Source: Asticcacaulis sp. MM231 (lineage in GTDB: Bacteria > Pseudomonadota > Alphaproteobacteria > Caulobacterales > Caulobacteraceae). From it: a DNA stretch of 64,000 bases. The notes under the pieces are model-generated. The model saw nothing but the letters and a program-made list of their open reading frames with translations. It had not been told where the DNA came from and ran no database searches. Of the stretch, positions 6,765 to 14,576 are shown piece by piece (positions within the stretch are counted from its first letter, which is position 1; every line of letters begins with the position of its first letter). The DNA lies in the NCBI RefSeq assembly GCF_964186625.1, contig NZ_OZ075108.1, forward strand, positions 2,696,501-2,760,500, read 5' to 3'. A program made the position numbers and the translations under genes.

Positions 6765-9434
6765 ATGACCGTTGTTATTGTAGAGAGCCCGGCCAAGGCC
6801 AAGACCATCAACAAGTATCTTGGCAAGGGTTTCACCGTTCTGGCCAGCTTCGGCCACATCCGCGACCTGCCGTCCAAGGACGGATCGGTCAAGCCGGACG
6901 ATGACTTCGCCATGACCTGGGAAGTCGATCCGAAGTCCGCCAAGCGCATGAACGACATCGCCGACGCCATCAAAACCGCTGACCGCGTTATTCTGGCCAC
7001 CGACCCGGACCGCGAAGGGGAAGCGATATCGTGGCACGTGCTCGAAGTGCTCAACAAGAAAAAGGGCCTGATGAAGGACAAGAAGGTGCAGCGCGTCACC
7101 TTCAACGCCATTACTCAGGCCGCCGTCCAGACCGCCATGGCCGCCCCGCGCGACATCGACATGGAACTGGTGGACGCCTATCTCGCCCGCCGCGCGCTTG
7201 ATTATCTCGTCGGCTTCACCCTGTCGCCGGTGCTGTGGCGCAAGCTGCCAGGCGCCCGTTCAGCCGGCCGCGTGCAGTCGGTGGCGCTCAAGATCGTGGT
7301 TGATCGTGAAATCGAGATCGAGAAGTTCAAGACCGAGGAATACTGGACGGTCGACACCGAGGTTTCGGCCAGTTCACCGCCCTTTAACGCCAAGCTCTTC
7401 ACGCTGAACGGCAAGCGCCTCGGCAAGTTCGACCTGCCGAACGAAGCCGCCGCCCATGCCGCGCGTGACGCCATCAAGGCCACCACCTTCAGCATCACCG
7501 AGGTCGACCAGAAGCCCGGCAAGAAGTCGCCGCCGCCACCTTTCACGACCTCGACCCTGCAACAGGAAGCCGCCCGCAAGCTCGGTTTCTCGGCCTCGCG
7601 GACCATGCAGACCGCGCAAAAGCTCTATGAAGGCGTCGATATCGGTGGCGAGACCACAGGTCTCATCACCTATATGCGTACCGACGGCGTCTATGTCGAA
7701 CCGGCCGCCATCGGTGAGATGCGCAAACTGATCGGCGAGCGTTACGGCGCCCCCTATGTGCCCGAAGCCCCACGCATGTATAAGGCCAAGGCGAAAAACG
7801 CCCAGGAAGCGCACGAAGCCATCCGCCCGACCTCCTTCTATCGCCGCCCGGAAACCCTGCGCCTCGAAGGTGATCAGGCGCGTCTCTACGAGCTGATCTG
7901 GAAGCGCACAATGGCGTCGCAGATGGAATCGGCGCGCGTCGAGAAAACCGCCATCGACCTGACCAGCCCTGACAAACAGATCGGCCTGCGCGCCACCGGC
8001 CAAGTGGTGACCTTCGATGGCTACATGGCCGTCTATGAAGAAGGTCGCGACGAAAGCGCCGATGACGAAGACGGTGGCCGCCTGCCGATGGTGAAATCCG
8101 GGGCGTCGGTTGATGTGCACAAGGTCGAGCCCGACCAGCACTTCACCGAGCCGCCCGCCCGCTATTCCGAAGCCACGCTCGTCAAGAAACTCGAAGAACT
8201 CGGCATCGGCCGGCCTTCGACCTACGCTTCCATCCTGACCGTGCTGCGCGATCGCGCCTATGTCCGCATGGACAAGAACCGCTTTATTCCGGAAGACAAG
8301 GGCCGCCTGGTCACCGCCTTCCTCGATCAGTTTTTCCACCGCTATGTCCAGTACGATTTCACAGCCGATCTGGAAGAAAAGCTCGATCTGGTCTCCGACG
8401 GCAAGCTCGACTGGAAGCAGTTGCTGCGCGATTTTTGGGTTGATTTCCACGCCGCCGCCGAGGGCATGACCGAACTGCGCACCACCCAGGTGCTCGATGC
8501 GCTCAACGAATTGCTTGGGCCGCTTATTTTCCCCGACAAGGGTGATGGCTCTAATCCGCGCGCCTGTCCGTCGTGCGCCAATGGCCTGCTGTCGCTCAAG
8601 ACCTCGCGGTTTGGCGCCTTTATTGGCTGCTCCAACTATCCGGAGTGCAAGTTCACGCGCCCGGTCGGCAACCCTGATGCCGAAGGCGCCGATGGCGCTA
8701 CCGGCGACAAGGATCTTGGCGAAGATCCGGCCACCGGCAAGGTCGTCTCGCTCAAGATCGGCCGCTTTGGCCCCTATGTGCAGCTTGGCGAGCCGGAATC
8801 GAAGGAAGACAAGCCCAAGCGCTCGTCGCTGCCGAAGGCCTGGCCGCCCTCGACCATCGATCTTGATCGTGCGCTCAAGCTCCTGAGCCTGCCGCGTGAA
8901 GTCGGCATCCACCCGGAAGACAAGACTCCGATCAAGGCCGGCCTGGGTCGCTTCGGTCCGTTCATCGAGACCGGCGGCACCTATGCCAACCTGTCGAACT
9001 TCGATGAAATCTTTGAAGTCGGCCTCAATCGCGCCGTCGACCTGATCGCTGAAAAGCGCGCCGGCGGCGGTGGCAAGGGCGGTCGCGGTGCGGCGGCAGC
9101 GCCTCTGAAAGAACTCGGCACCTTCGGTGAAGGCGGCGACAAGATTTCGGTCATGGCCGGCAAGTATGGCCCGTACATCAAGTGCGGCAAGGTCAACGCC
9201 ACCCTGCCGAAAGAGATGACACCGGAAACCGTCACGCTGGAACAGGCGATCGAACTGATCAATGCCAAGGGTGGTGCGGCGAAGAAACCTGCCAAGAAGG
9301 CGGCCGCGAAAAAGGCGCCTGCCAAGACAGCCGCGGCCAAGAAACCGGCAGCCAAGGCGGCAACGGCCAAGACTACGGCTGCGAAAAAGCCTGCTGCCAA
9401 GAAAGCGCCGGCGAAGAAGGCTAAGACCGCTTAA
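6765..9434 (+). CDS. topA: DNA topoisomerase I
   Basis: Type IA topoisomerase that relaxes negative supercoils through a 5'-phosphotyrosine intermediate. The TOPRIM domain opens the protein (VIVESPAKAKTI, then ATDPDREGEAISWH with the acidic triad). The catalytic tyrosine is Y303 in GLITYMRTD. A single four-cysteine zinc ribbon follows the core (C601, C604, C622, C628), then topoisomerase C-terminal repeats (GRFGPYVQLG, GRFGPFIETG, GKYGPYIKCG). The last ~50 residues are an Ala/Lys/Pro tail of AAKKPA-like units resembling histone H1 tails, common in alphaproteobacterial TopA and probably DNA-binding. 889 residues is normal for the group. Likely essential. Confidence 0.97.
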   Translation: MTVVIVESPAKAKTINKYLGKGFTVLASFGHIRDLPSKDGSVKPDDDFAMTWEVDPKSAKRMNDIADAIKTADRVILATDPDREGEAISWHVLEVLNKKKGLMKDKKVQRVTFNAITQAAVQTAMAAPRDIDMELVDAYLARRALDYLVGFTLSPVLWRKLPGARSAGRVQSVALKIVVDREIEIEKFKTEEYWTVDTEVSASSPPFNAKLFTLNGKRLGKFDLPNEAAAHAARDAIKATTFSITEVDQKPGKKSPPPPFTTSTLQQEAARKLGFSASRTMQTAQKLYEGVDIGGETTGLITYMRTDGVYVEPAAIGEMRKLIGERYGAPYVPEAPRMYKAKAKNAQEAHEAIRPTSFYRRPETLRLEGDQARLYELIWKRTMASQMESARVEKTAIDLTSPDKQIGLRATGQVVTFDGYMAVYEEGRDESADDEDGGRLPMVKSGASVDVHKVEPDQHFTEPPARYSEATLVKKLEELGIGRPSTYASILTVLRDRAYVRMDKNRFIPEDKGRLVTAFLDQFFHRYVQYDFTADLEEKLDLVSDGKLDWKQLLRDFWVDFHAAAEGMTELRTTQVLDALNELLGPLIFPDKGDGSNPRACPSCANGLLSLKTSRFGAFIGCSNYPECKFTRPVGNPDAEGADGATGDKDLGEDPATGKVVSLKIGRFGPYVQLGEPESKEDKPKRSSLPKAWPPSTIDLDRALKLLSLPREVGIHPEDKTPIKAGLGRFGPFIETGGTYANLSNFDEIFEVGLNRAVDLIAEKRAGGGGKGGRGAAAAPLKELGTFGEGGDKISVMAGKYGPYIKCGKVNATLPKEMTPETVTLEQAIELINAKGGAAKKPAKKAAAKKAPAKTAAAKKPAAKAATAKTTAAKKPAAKKAPAKKAKTA

Positions 9435-9460
9435 GTGATAAACTAACCTGGAGCTTCGAC

Positions 9461-9811
9461 GTGGAACTGAAAGATTTCATACAAGGAACGCTTATTGATA
9501 TTTTAAGCGGAATACGCTCTGCACAAATGATCACTAAATCGAGTCCTGAGTTGGGAATAATCAACCCCGTTTGGGGCGGAACCAGTAAAATATATGAGCA
9601 TGTTCAGGACATTAAATTCGACATTGCAATTACAGCTTCAGAGACAATAACTGGCAGCGGACAAGCCGGTATTAAGGTTGTGTCGGCCCTAGACATTGGC
9701 GGCAAAATACAAAAAGAGCTTTTAGATTCGCGGGTCAGCCGAATATCTTTCACGATTCCCATTGTTCCCGCAGTCAACACTGTAGAAGACGTAATTAAGC
9801 CCCACGCTTAG
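9461..9811 (+). CDS. Small AT-rich hypothetical protein, possibly trypco2-like
   Basis: A 116-residue protein starting with GTG; GGAG lies about 8 bases upstream. The N-terminus is an amphipathic helix (MELKDFIQGTLIDILSGI), followed by alternating strands (IKFDIAITASE, QAGIKVVSALDIGG, SRISFTIPIVPAV). Helix plus a small beta sheet ending in a basic SRI-F strand is reminiscent of the trypsin-co-occurring domain 2 family from bacterial conflict systems, but I cannot confirm this by eye. It is more AT-rich than topA or alkB, and only 26 bases follow topA, so it may be acquired and read through from topA. Convergent with alkB, 4 bases apart. Confidence 0.5.
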   Translation: MELKDFIQGTLIDILSGIRSAQMITKSSPELGIINPVWGGTSKIYEHVQDIKFDIAITASETITGSGQAGIKVVSALDIGGKIQKELLDSRVSRISFTIPIVPAVNTVEDVIKPHA

Positions 9812-9815
9812 TAAA

Positions 9816-10445
9816 CTACCCTAATACCTTACGGAACGTCAGGTTATAACGATGATTACCAATGACATGGTGGCCAGCTCTCAGAGTGAGCACCCCGTGA
9901 AAGCTTTTGCGCGCCGGACCGCCCCACACCACGACATCGCCGTGGTGGAGCGTGATCTTCTCCACCGGATCGCTGCGCTTTAGGCCGCCGAACTGGAAGG
10001 TCGCGGGCAGTCCCAGCGACACCGAGACAATCGGCGCCGAATAATCGCCTTCGTTGATATCCTGATGCAGCCCCATTTTCGCGCCCGGTTCATAGCGGTT
10101 GATCAGGCAGCCATCCGGCGTAAACCCGAACCCTGCGGCCTGAGCGGCACGCTCCGCCAGATGGGTAAATACGGGCGGCAGGGCCGGCCAAGGCTGGCCA
10201 CTCAGCGGATCCTGGTGGTCATAACGATAGCCCTTGCTGTCGGCCACCCAGCCTATGCCTGCATTGGTCATGCCCACCGACATGCGGCCACCGCCCGGCA
10301 CGGTCATATGCCGGAACGGCGCCACCCTAGCCACCGCCTCAATAGCGGCCACCAATTCTTGGGCATCGGTCAAGGCGAAACCGCGCAGGAGGGACACGCC
10401 CTCACGCCCGAACTCAGGCACACCAAACAGGTCAGGCTGCGTCAT
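9816..10445 (-). CDS. alkB: DNA oxidative demethylase AlkB
   Basis: Fe(II)/2-oxoglutarate dioxygenase that removes methyl groups from 1-methyladenine and 3-methylcytosine in DNA by oxidation. 209 residues, close to E. coli AlkB. Iron ligands are visible as H127-x-D129 (MGLHQDINEGD) and H183 (SFHGVL); the 2-oxoglutarate-binding arginines are in RYNLTFRK (R199, R205). The nucleotide-recognition lid segment AGIGWVAD and the MSVGMTN stretch are typical. It is the last gene of a three-gene operon with ada, overlapping the preceding oxygenase by 14 bases, so induction by Ada is likely. Confidence 0.95.
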   Translation of the reverse strand: MTQPDLFGVPEFGREGVSLLRGFALTDAQELVAAIEAVARVAPFRHMTVPGGGRMSVGMTNAGIGWVADSKGYRYDHQDPLSGQPWPALPPVFTHLAERAAQAAGFGFTPDGCLINRYEPGAKMGLHQDINEGDYSAPIVSVSLGLPATFQFGGLKRSDPVEKITLHHGDVVVWGGPARKSFHGVLTLRAGHHVIGNHRYNLTFRKVLG

Positions 10446-11145
10446 GAAAAATAATGCCTAAGGTATGCCGCAGCCCCGAACGCACCCGCGACACACCGTG
10501 ACGCATCGTGACGCGATAATCGCCGCGTGTGCCGGCCACCGGCCGCTGATGGACGGCGAAGATCACCGCGTCTCCTTGCTGCAGCGGCACGACCGAGGCC
10601 ACCGACTGCATACGCGGGCGCTGTTCGGTCAGGACGAACTCTCCGCCGGTGAAATCCTCTTCCGGACGCGACAACAGGATGGCCACCTGCAAGGGAAAGA
10701 CATGCTCGCCGTACAGATCCTGATGCAGGCAGTTGTAGTCATCGAGCCCATATTGCAGCAAAAGCGGCGTGGGCCGTACCTGACCTGCCGCATGGCATCG
10801 CGCCAGGAAATCGGCATGATCGGCCGGAAAACGGACATCGAGCCCCATGCGCTGCTGCCAGCGGTTGGCTATGGGCGCGAGATGCGGATAAAAGCGCGCG
10901 CGTAATTCCGCCACCGCGTCCGGCAGAGGATAGGCGAAATACTTGTACTCGCCGCGCCCGAAGCCATGACGCGCCATATGGACATGGCTGCGGAACATCG
11001 GCTGCTCATAGAGCGCCGCAAGCGTTTTACATGCCTCTGGCGCGATCAGGCCGGGTAGTATGGCAAAACCATGGACATCGACATCGTGTTCCAGATGTGG
11101 CCACGCGTGGAACACCTGTTCGGGAAAGAGATCGGCTTCAAACAT
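10432..11145 (-). CDS. 2OG-Fe(II) oxygenase of the Ada operon (DUF2086/PF09859 type)
   Basis: A 237-residue 2-oxoglutarate- and iron-dependent oxygenase of the family found beside ada and alkB. Iron ligands appear as H141-x-D143 (CLHQDLYGEH) and H216 (VTMRHGVSRV), with R220 positioned to bind 2-oxoglutarate. The motif LLQYGLDDYNCLHQDLYGE is characteristic. It overlaps ada by 8 bases upstream and alkB by 14 bases downstream, so the three are co-translated. A role in repair of alkylated DNA is inferred from context and family; the exact substrate is not known to me. Confidence 0.88.
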   Translation of the reverse strand: MFEADLFPEQVFHAWPHLEHDVDVHGFAILPGLIAPEACKTLAALYEQPMFRSHVHMARHGFGRGEYKYFAYPLPDAVAELRARFYPHLAPIANRWQQRMGLDVRFPADHADFLARCHAAGQVRPTPLLLQYGLDDYNCLHQDLYGEHVFPLQVAILLSRPEEDFTGGEFVLTEQRPRMQSVASVVPLQQGDAVIFAVHQRPVAGTRGDYRVTMRHGVSRVRSGLRHTLGIIFHDAA

Positions 11146-12199
11146 TTTGGCCCTCCTTCAGCAACAGAGCGCGCTTACGCTCGACGCCCCAGCGGTAGCC
11201 CGACAAAGCGCCATCGGTACGCACCACCCGATGACAGGGAATGGCGATGGCCAGGGCATTGGCAGCACAGGCGCCCGCCACGGCACGCACGGCTTTCGGC
11301 GCACCAATAGCCTCGGCGATGTCGGCATAGGAGCGCGTTTGGCCCGAAGGAATAGCGCGCAGGGCTTGCCATACCCTTTGCTGGAAGGCGGTGCCGCGAA
11401 TATCGAGCGGCAGATCCAGCGCCTGTTGCTGGTCGATCATGCCGACCACCTGCGCCATATGGCGCTCGAAATCCACATCGGCGCCGATCAGATTAGCCTT
11501 GGGAAATCGGTCCTGCAGATCACGCGCCAGCGCCTCGGCCTCATCGCCCAGGGTGATGGCGCAGATCCCCTTATCCGATTGCGCCACCAGGATGACGCCG
11601 AGCGAGCACTGCCCGATGGCAAAGCGGATATCGCCGGCGCCGCCTTTTTGAAACTCGGTCGGAGTCATACCCAGTATGGCGTTCGAGCGCTCGTAAAAAC
11701 GCCCGCTCGATCCATATCCGGCCTCATAAAGCGCCGCCGTCACCGCCTCACCGGCACTCAAGCCCTGGCGCACCCGCTGCGCGCGGTGCGCATCGCCATA
11801 GGCCTTGGGCGTCAGGCCGGTGGACGCCTTGAACAGACGATGGAAATGGTGCGGTGACAGGCCGGCGCGGGCCGCCATTTCGTCAAGCGAGGGCGCGTCT
11901 TCCGCCCCTTCGATAAAACGGCAGACGGTGGCGATCATCTCCGCCTGCTTCGCTTGTGTGCTGGCTTCACGGGGCTTGCAGCGCAGGCAGGCGCGAAATC
12001 CCGCAACTTCGGCAGCCTCGCAACTCGCATGAAAGCGGACGTTTTTCGGCTTCGGCAGGCGTGACGGACAGGTTGGGCGGCAGTAGACGCCGGTGGTCCG
12101 CACGCTATAGACAAAATCCCCCGGTTCGCGACGGCTGAGCGTCTGCCAGCGCGGATCAATTTCGGTGGATATAGCGGTGTCGGGCATAAGGTCTGGCAT
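11138..12199 (-). CDS. ada: Bifunctional Ada: methylphosphotriester/O6-methylguanine methyltransferase and activator
   Basis: A 353-residue suicide methyltransferase and transcription activator. N-terminal zinc domain: C40 (the methylphosphotriester acceptor in GVYCRPTC), C44, C71, C74. Then an AraC-type helix-turn-helix (about residues 95-175, LDEMAARAGLSPHHFHRLFK) and the C-terminal O6-alkylguanine domain with active-site C322 in AIPCHRVV. Methylation of C40 turns Ada into an activator of its own operon, here including the 2OG oxygenase and alkB. Start: ATG 12199 has AAGGA 8 bases upstream; a GTG at 12214 overlaps that site and is less likely. Divergent from tamA. Confidence 0.95.
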   Translation of the reverse strand: MPDLMPDTAISTEIDPRWQTLSRREPGDFVYSVRTTGVYCRPTCPSRLPKPKNVRFHASCEAAEVAGFRACLRCKPREASTQAKQAEMIATVCRFIEGAEDAPSLDEMAARAGLSPHHFHRLFKASTGLTPKAYGDAHRAQRVRQGLSAGEAVTAALYEAGYGSSGRFYERSNAILGMTPTEFQKGGAGDIRFAIGQCSLGVILVAQSDKGICAITLGDEAEALARDLQDRFPKANLIGADVDFERHMAQVVGMIDQQQALDLPLDIRGTAFQQRVWQALRAIPSGQTRSYADIAEAIGAPKAVRAVAGACAANALAIAIPCHRVVRTDGALSGYRWGVERKRALLLKEGQNV

Positions 12200-12439
12200 A
12201 GCATTTTCCTTCACAACAGGCTTGTCAATTTCTGTTTAGCCTGCCCTGAAAAGGGACGCGCTCCGGCCCTTGCGGTTAAATTCACGCGGGTCAGCCATTT
12301 TCGAATCACCCTATGGCTTTCCACATCGATTTTTTGCGGAAAGTTAAGGCAACGACGGTAATATCGAGAGCGGCAAAGGTTTGCCGCGCGTCTGAGGGCA
12401 TGTCCTATTCTGATTTCCAAAGCCAGATCTGCACCAAAG
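12200..12439. promoter_or_regulatory. Divergent promoter region, ada operon / tamA
   Basis: 240 bases between two divergent transcription units. It should contain the Ada-responsive promoter (reading left) and the tamA promoter (reading right). I could not recognise an Ada box by eye. An ATG at 12400 with GAGGG upstream is out of frame with tamA. Confidence 0.4.
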
Positions 12440-14575
12440 TTGTGTGCTGCGCTCATCACGTTGCCAGTGACCGTGTCGGTTGTCGCCCTGCTGATGTGCG
12501 TCCCTGTGCAGGCGCAAACCGTGCCGTCAGCGACACCCACCGCCCAAAGCGCGCCCGAAGATACCCCCATTATCAATGATGCTGATTTCGACGTCGCCCT
12601 GCCGCCGCTTGAAGAGACCGTAGCCCCTGCCCTGCCCGTTCAGACGGAAGCCGCCCCCGCGCCAGACGCGCCGACACCGGATACGACGATCGCGACCGAG
12701 ACGCCGGAGGACGCCCTGCCCCCCGTCACCGCGACCGAAGACACCGAACTCGATGCCCCTCTGCCGGCTCTGGCAGGTTACGATGTCCAGCCCAATACCG
12801 CGCTCGTTACCGAAGACGTGCTGCCGGAAATCCGTTACGCCACCGTGGTCGATGGCCTGCATGAGGTCGCTCTCAACGATGAGTTCAAGAAGCTGAGCTC
12901 GCTGCAATCGGGTAAGGGCAAGGCGGTGAATGTCACCATGGTGCGCGCCCGCGCCACCGAGGACGAGGCCCTGATCCTCCGCCTGCTGAAATCGGAAGGC
13001 TATTACGACGGCACGGTCACCACCACCATCACCACCCCGACCGACAAGAGCGGCACCAGCCTGCCCAACGCCACGGTTCAGGCGCACATCACCGTGGTGC
13101 CCGGCCCCGCCTATCGCTTTGGCCTGATTATGGCCAATGCCAACCCGACCCTCCCGCCCGACTTGATTCGCAACGCCCTGCCGCTCAAAACCGGTGACCA
13201 GATCATCGCCACCCAGGTGCTGGCAGCCGAGGCCAATGTCAGCGTGGTCATGCAACAGAGCGGCTATCCTTTCTCCAAGGTCGGTACGCGCGATATCCTG
13301 CTCGATGGCGCCAAACTGACCGGCGATTACACGCTCGAGGTCGACACCGGAAATCGCTCACGCTTCGGCGGCTTCAAGTCCGAGGGTAGCGAAGCCTTTG
13401 GCGCCGATCACGTCGCGGTCATGACCCGCTTCAGGAAGGGCGATCTTTACGACAACCGCCAGGTCGATGACCTGCGTGAGGCGCTCGTCGCCACCGGCCT
13501 GTTCCGCAGCGTGGCAGTCGAGCCGGTCGCCACCGGCACCTTTGGCGAGGACGGCACCGAATATGTCGATCTGCTCGTCCACCAGCAAAAAGGCCCCGCC
13601 CGCACCCTGGCCGCCGAAGTCGGTTACGGCACCGGCGAAGGCTTCACCGCCACGGCAAGCTGGCAGAACCGCAACCTCTTCCCGCCAGAAGGCGCCCTGA
13701 TCGTCACCGGCGCGCTCGGCACCAAGACGCAAGACCTGACCACGACCTTCCGTCGCTCCAATGCCAAGAAGCGCGATCGCACCTTCCAGCTCAGCGCCAG
13801 CGCCGGACATAATGTCTATGATAGCTACGAGGCCTATACAGTCGGGTTCTCCGGTCTGGTGTCGCGCGTCTCGACACCCTTGTGGCAAAAGGTCTGGACC
13901 TGGTCCTACGGCTTCGACATCACCGCCTCGAAGGAAGCGACCAGCGGTCTGAAGGACTTCCTGGGCGAAGCCGACAGCTTCTATGTCGCCGCCTTGCCGA
14001 CCAAGCTGGCCTATGACCGCTCCGACAGCCTGCTTAACCCGGCTACCGGCTACCGCGCCTCAGCGGAGGTGACGCCGCAGATATCGCTGTCGGGCGGTGG
14101 TTCGAGCGTCCGCACCATACTGGACGCCAGCTATTATCACCCCATGGGCGCCAAGGCGGTCATCGCCGCCCGCACCCGTCTTGGCTTTGTAGTCGGCGGC
14201 AATCTTGAAGATATCGCCCCGTCACGCCGCCTCTATGCCGGTGGCGGCGGATCGGTGCGCGGCTATGGCTATCAGCAGCTTGGCCCGAAGGACGATACGC
14301 TCGACCCGACCGGTGGCCTGAGTTTTTTTGAAGCCTCGGTCGAATACCGTTACCGCTTCGGTGATCTCGGCATCGTGCCCTTTATCGATATAGGCCAGGC
14401 CTATACCTCGACCACGCCGTCCTTCAAGGACCTGCGCGTGGGCGTCGGCATTGGTGCGCGCATGTACACCAATTTCGGGCCGATCCGCATCGATATCGCC
14501 ACGCCGGTCAAACGTAACAAGGAAGCCGGCGAGCCCTTGATCGCGCTCTATGTCGGCATCGGGCAGGCGTTCTAG
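12440..14575 (+). CDS. tamA: Outer-membrane translocation/assembly module TamA (BamA/Omp85 family)
   Basis: A 711-residue Omp85-family outer-membrane protein. A hydrophobic signal segment ends at VQAQ (about residue 26), followed by a long Pro/Ala/Thr-rich linker (to about residue 110), POTRA-like domains (about 115-400) and a C-terminal beta-barrel. The barrel carries the conserved RLYAGGGGSVRGYGYQQLGP motif (about residue 590-610) and ends IALYVGIGQAF, a typical C-terminal outer-membrane signal. With TamB it inserts autotransporters and other barrel proteins. The start is unsure: the listed TTG lacks the basic n-region, while the frame is open further upstream and would give a better signal peptide (SKARSAPK before the hydrophobic core). 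The ATG at 12400 is in another frame. Confidence 0.85.
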   Translation: MCAALITLPVTVSVVALLMCVPVQAQTVPSATPTAQSAPEDTPIINDADFDVALPPLEETVAPALPVQTEAAPAPDAPTPDTTIATETPEDALPPVTATEDTELDAPLPALAGYDVQPNTALVTEDVLPEIRYATVVDGLHEVALNDEFKKLSSLQSGKGKAVNVTMVRARATEDEALILRLLKSEGYYDGTVTTTITTPTDKSGTSLPNATVQAHITVVPGPAYRFGLIMANANPTLPPDLIRNALPLKTGDQIIATQVLAAEANVSVVMQQSGYPFSKVGTRDILLDGAKLTGDYTLEVDTGNRSRFGGFKSEGSEAFGADHVAVMTRFRKGDLYDNRQVDDLREALVATGLFRSVAVEPVATGTFGEDGTEYVDLLVHQQKGPARTLAAEVGYGTGEGFTATASWQNRNLFPPEGALIVTGALGTKTQDLTTTFRRSNAKKRDRTFQLSASAGHNVYDSYEAYTVGFSGLVSRVSTPLWQKVWTWSYGFDITASKEATSGLKDFLGEADSFYVAALPTKLAYDRSDSLLNPATGYRASAEVTPQISLSGGGSSVRTILDASYYHPMGAKAVIAARTRLGFVVGGNLEDIAPSRRLYAGGGGSVRGYGYQQLGPKDDTLDPTGGLSFFEASVEYRYRFGDLGIVPFIDIGQAYTSTTPSFKDLRVGVGIGARMYTNFGPIRIDIATPVKRNKEAGEPLIALYVGIGQAF

Positions 14576-14576
14576 G

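Noticed and set aside
10065..10454. 129-aa plus-strand frame opposite alkB
   Set aside because: Shadow of alkB, which has all its iron and 2-oxoglutarate ligands.
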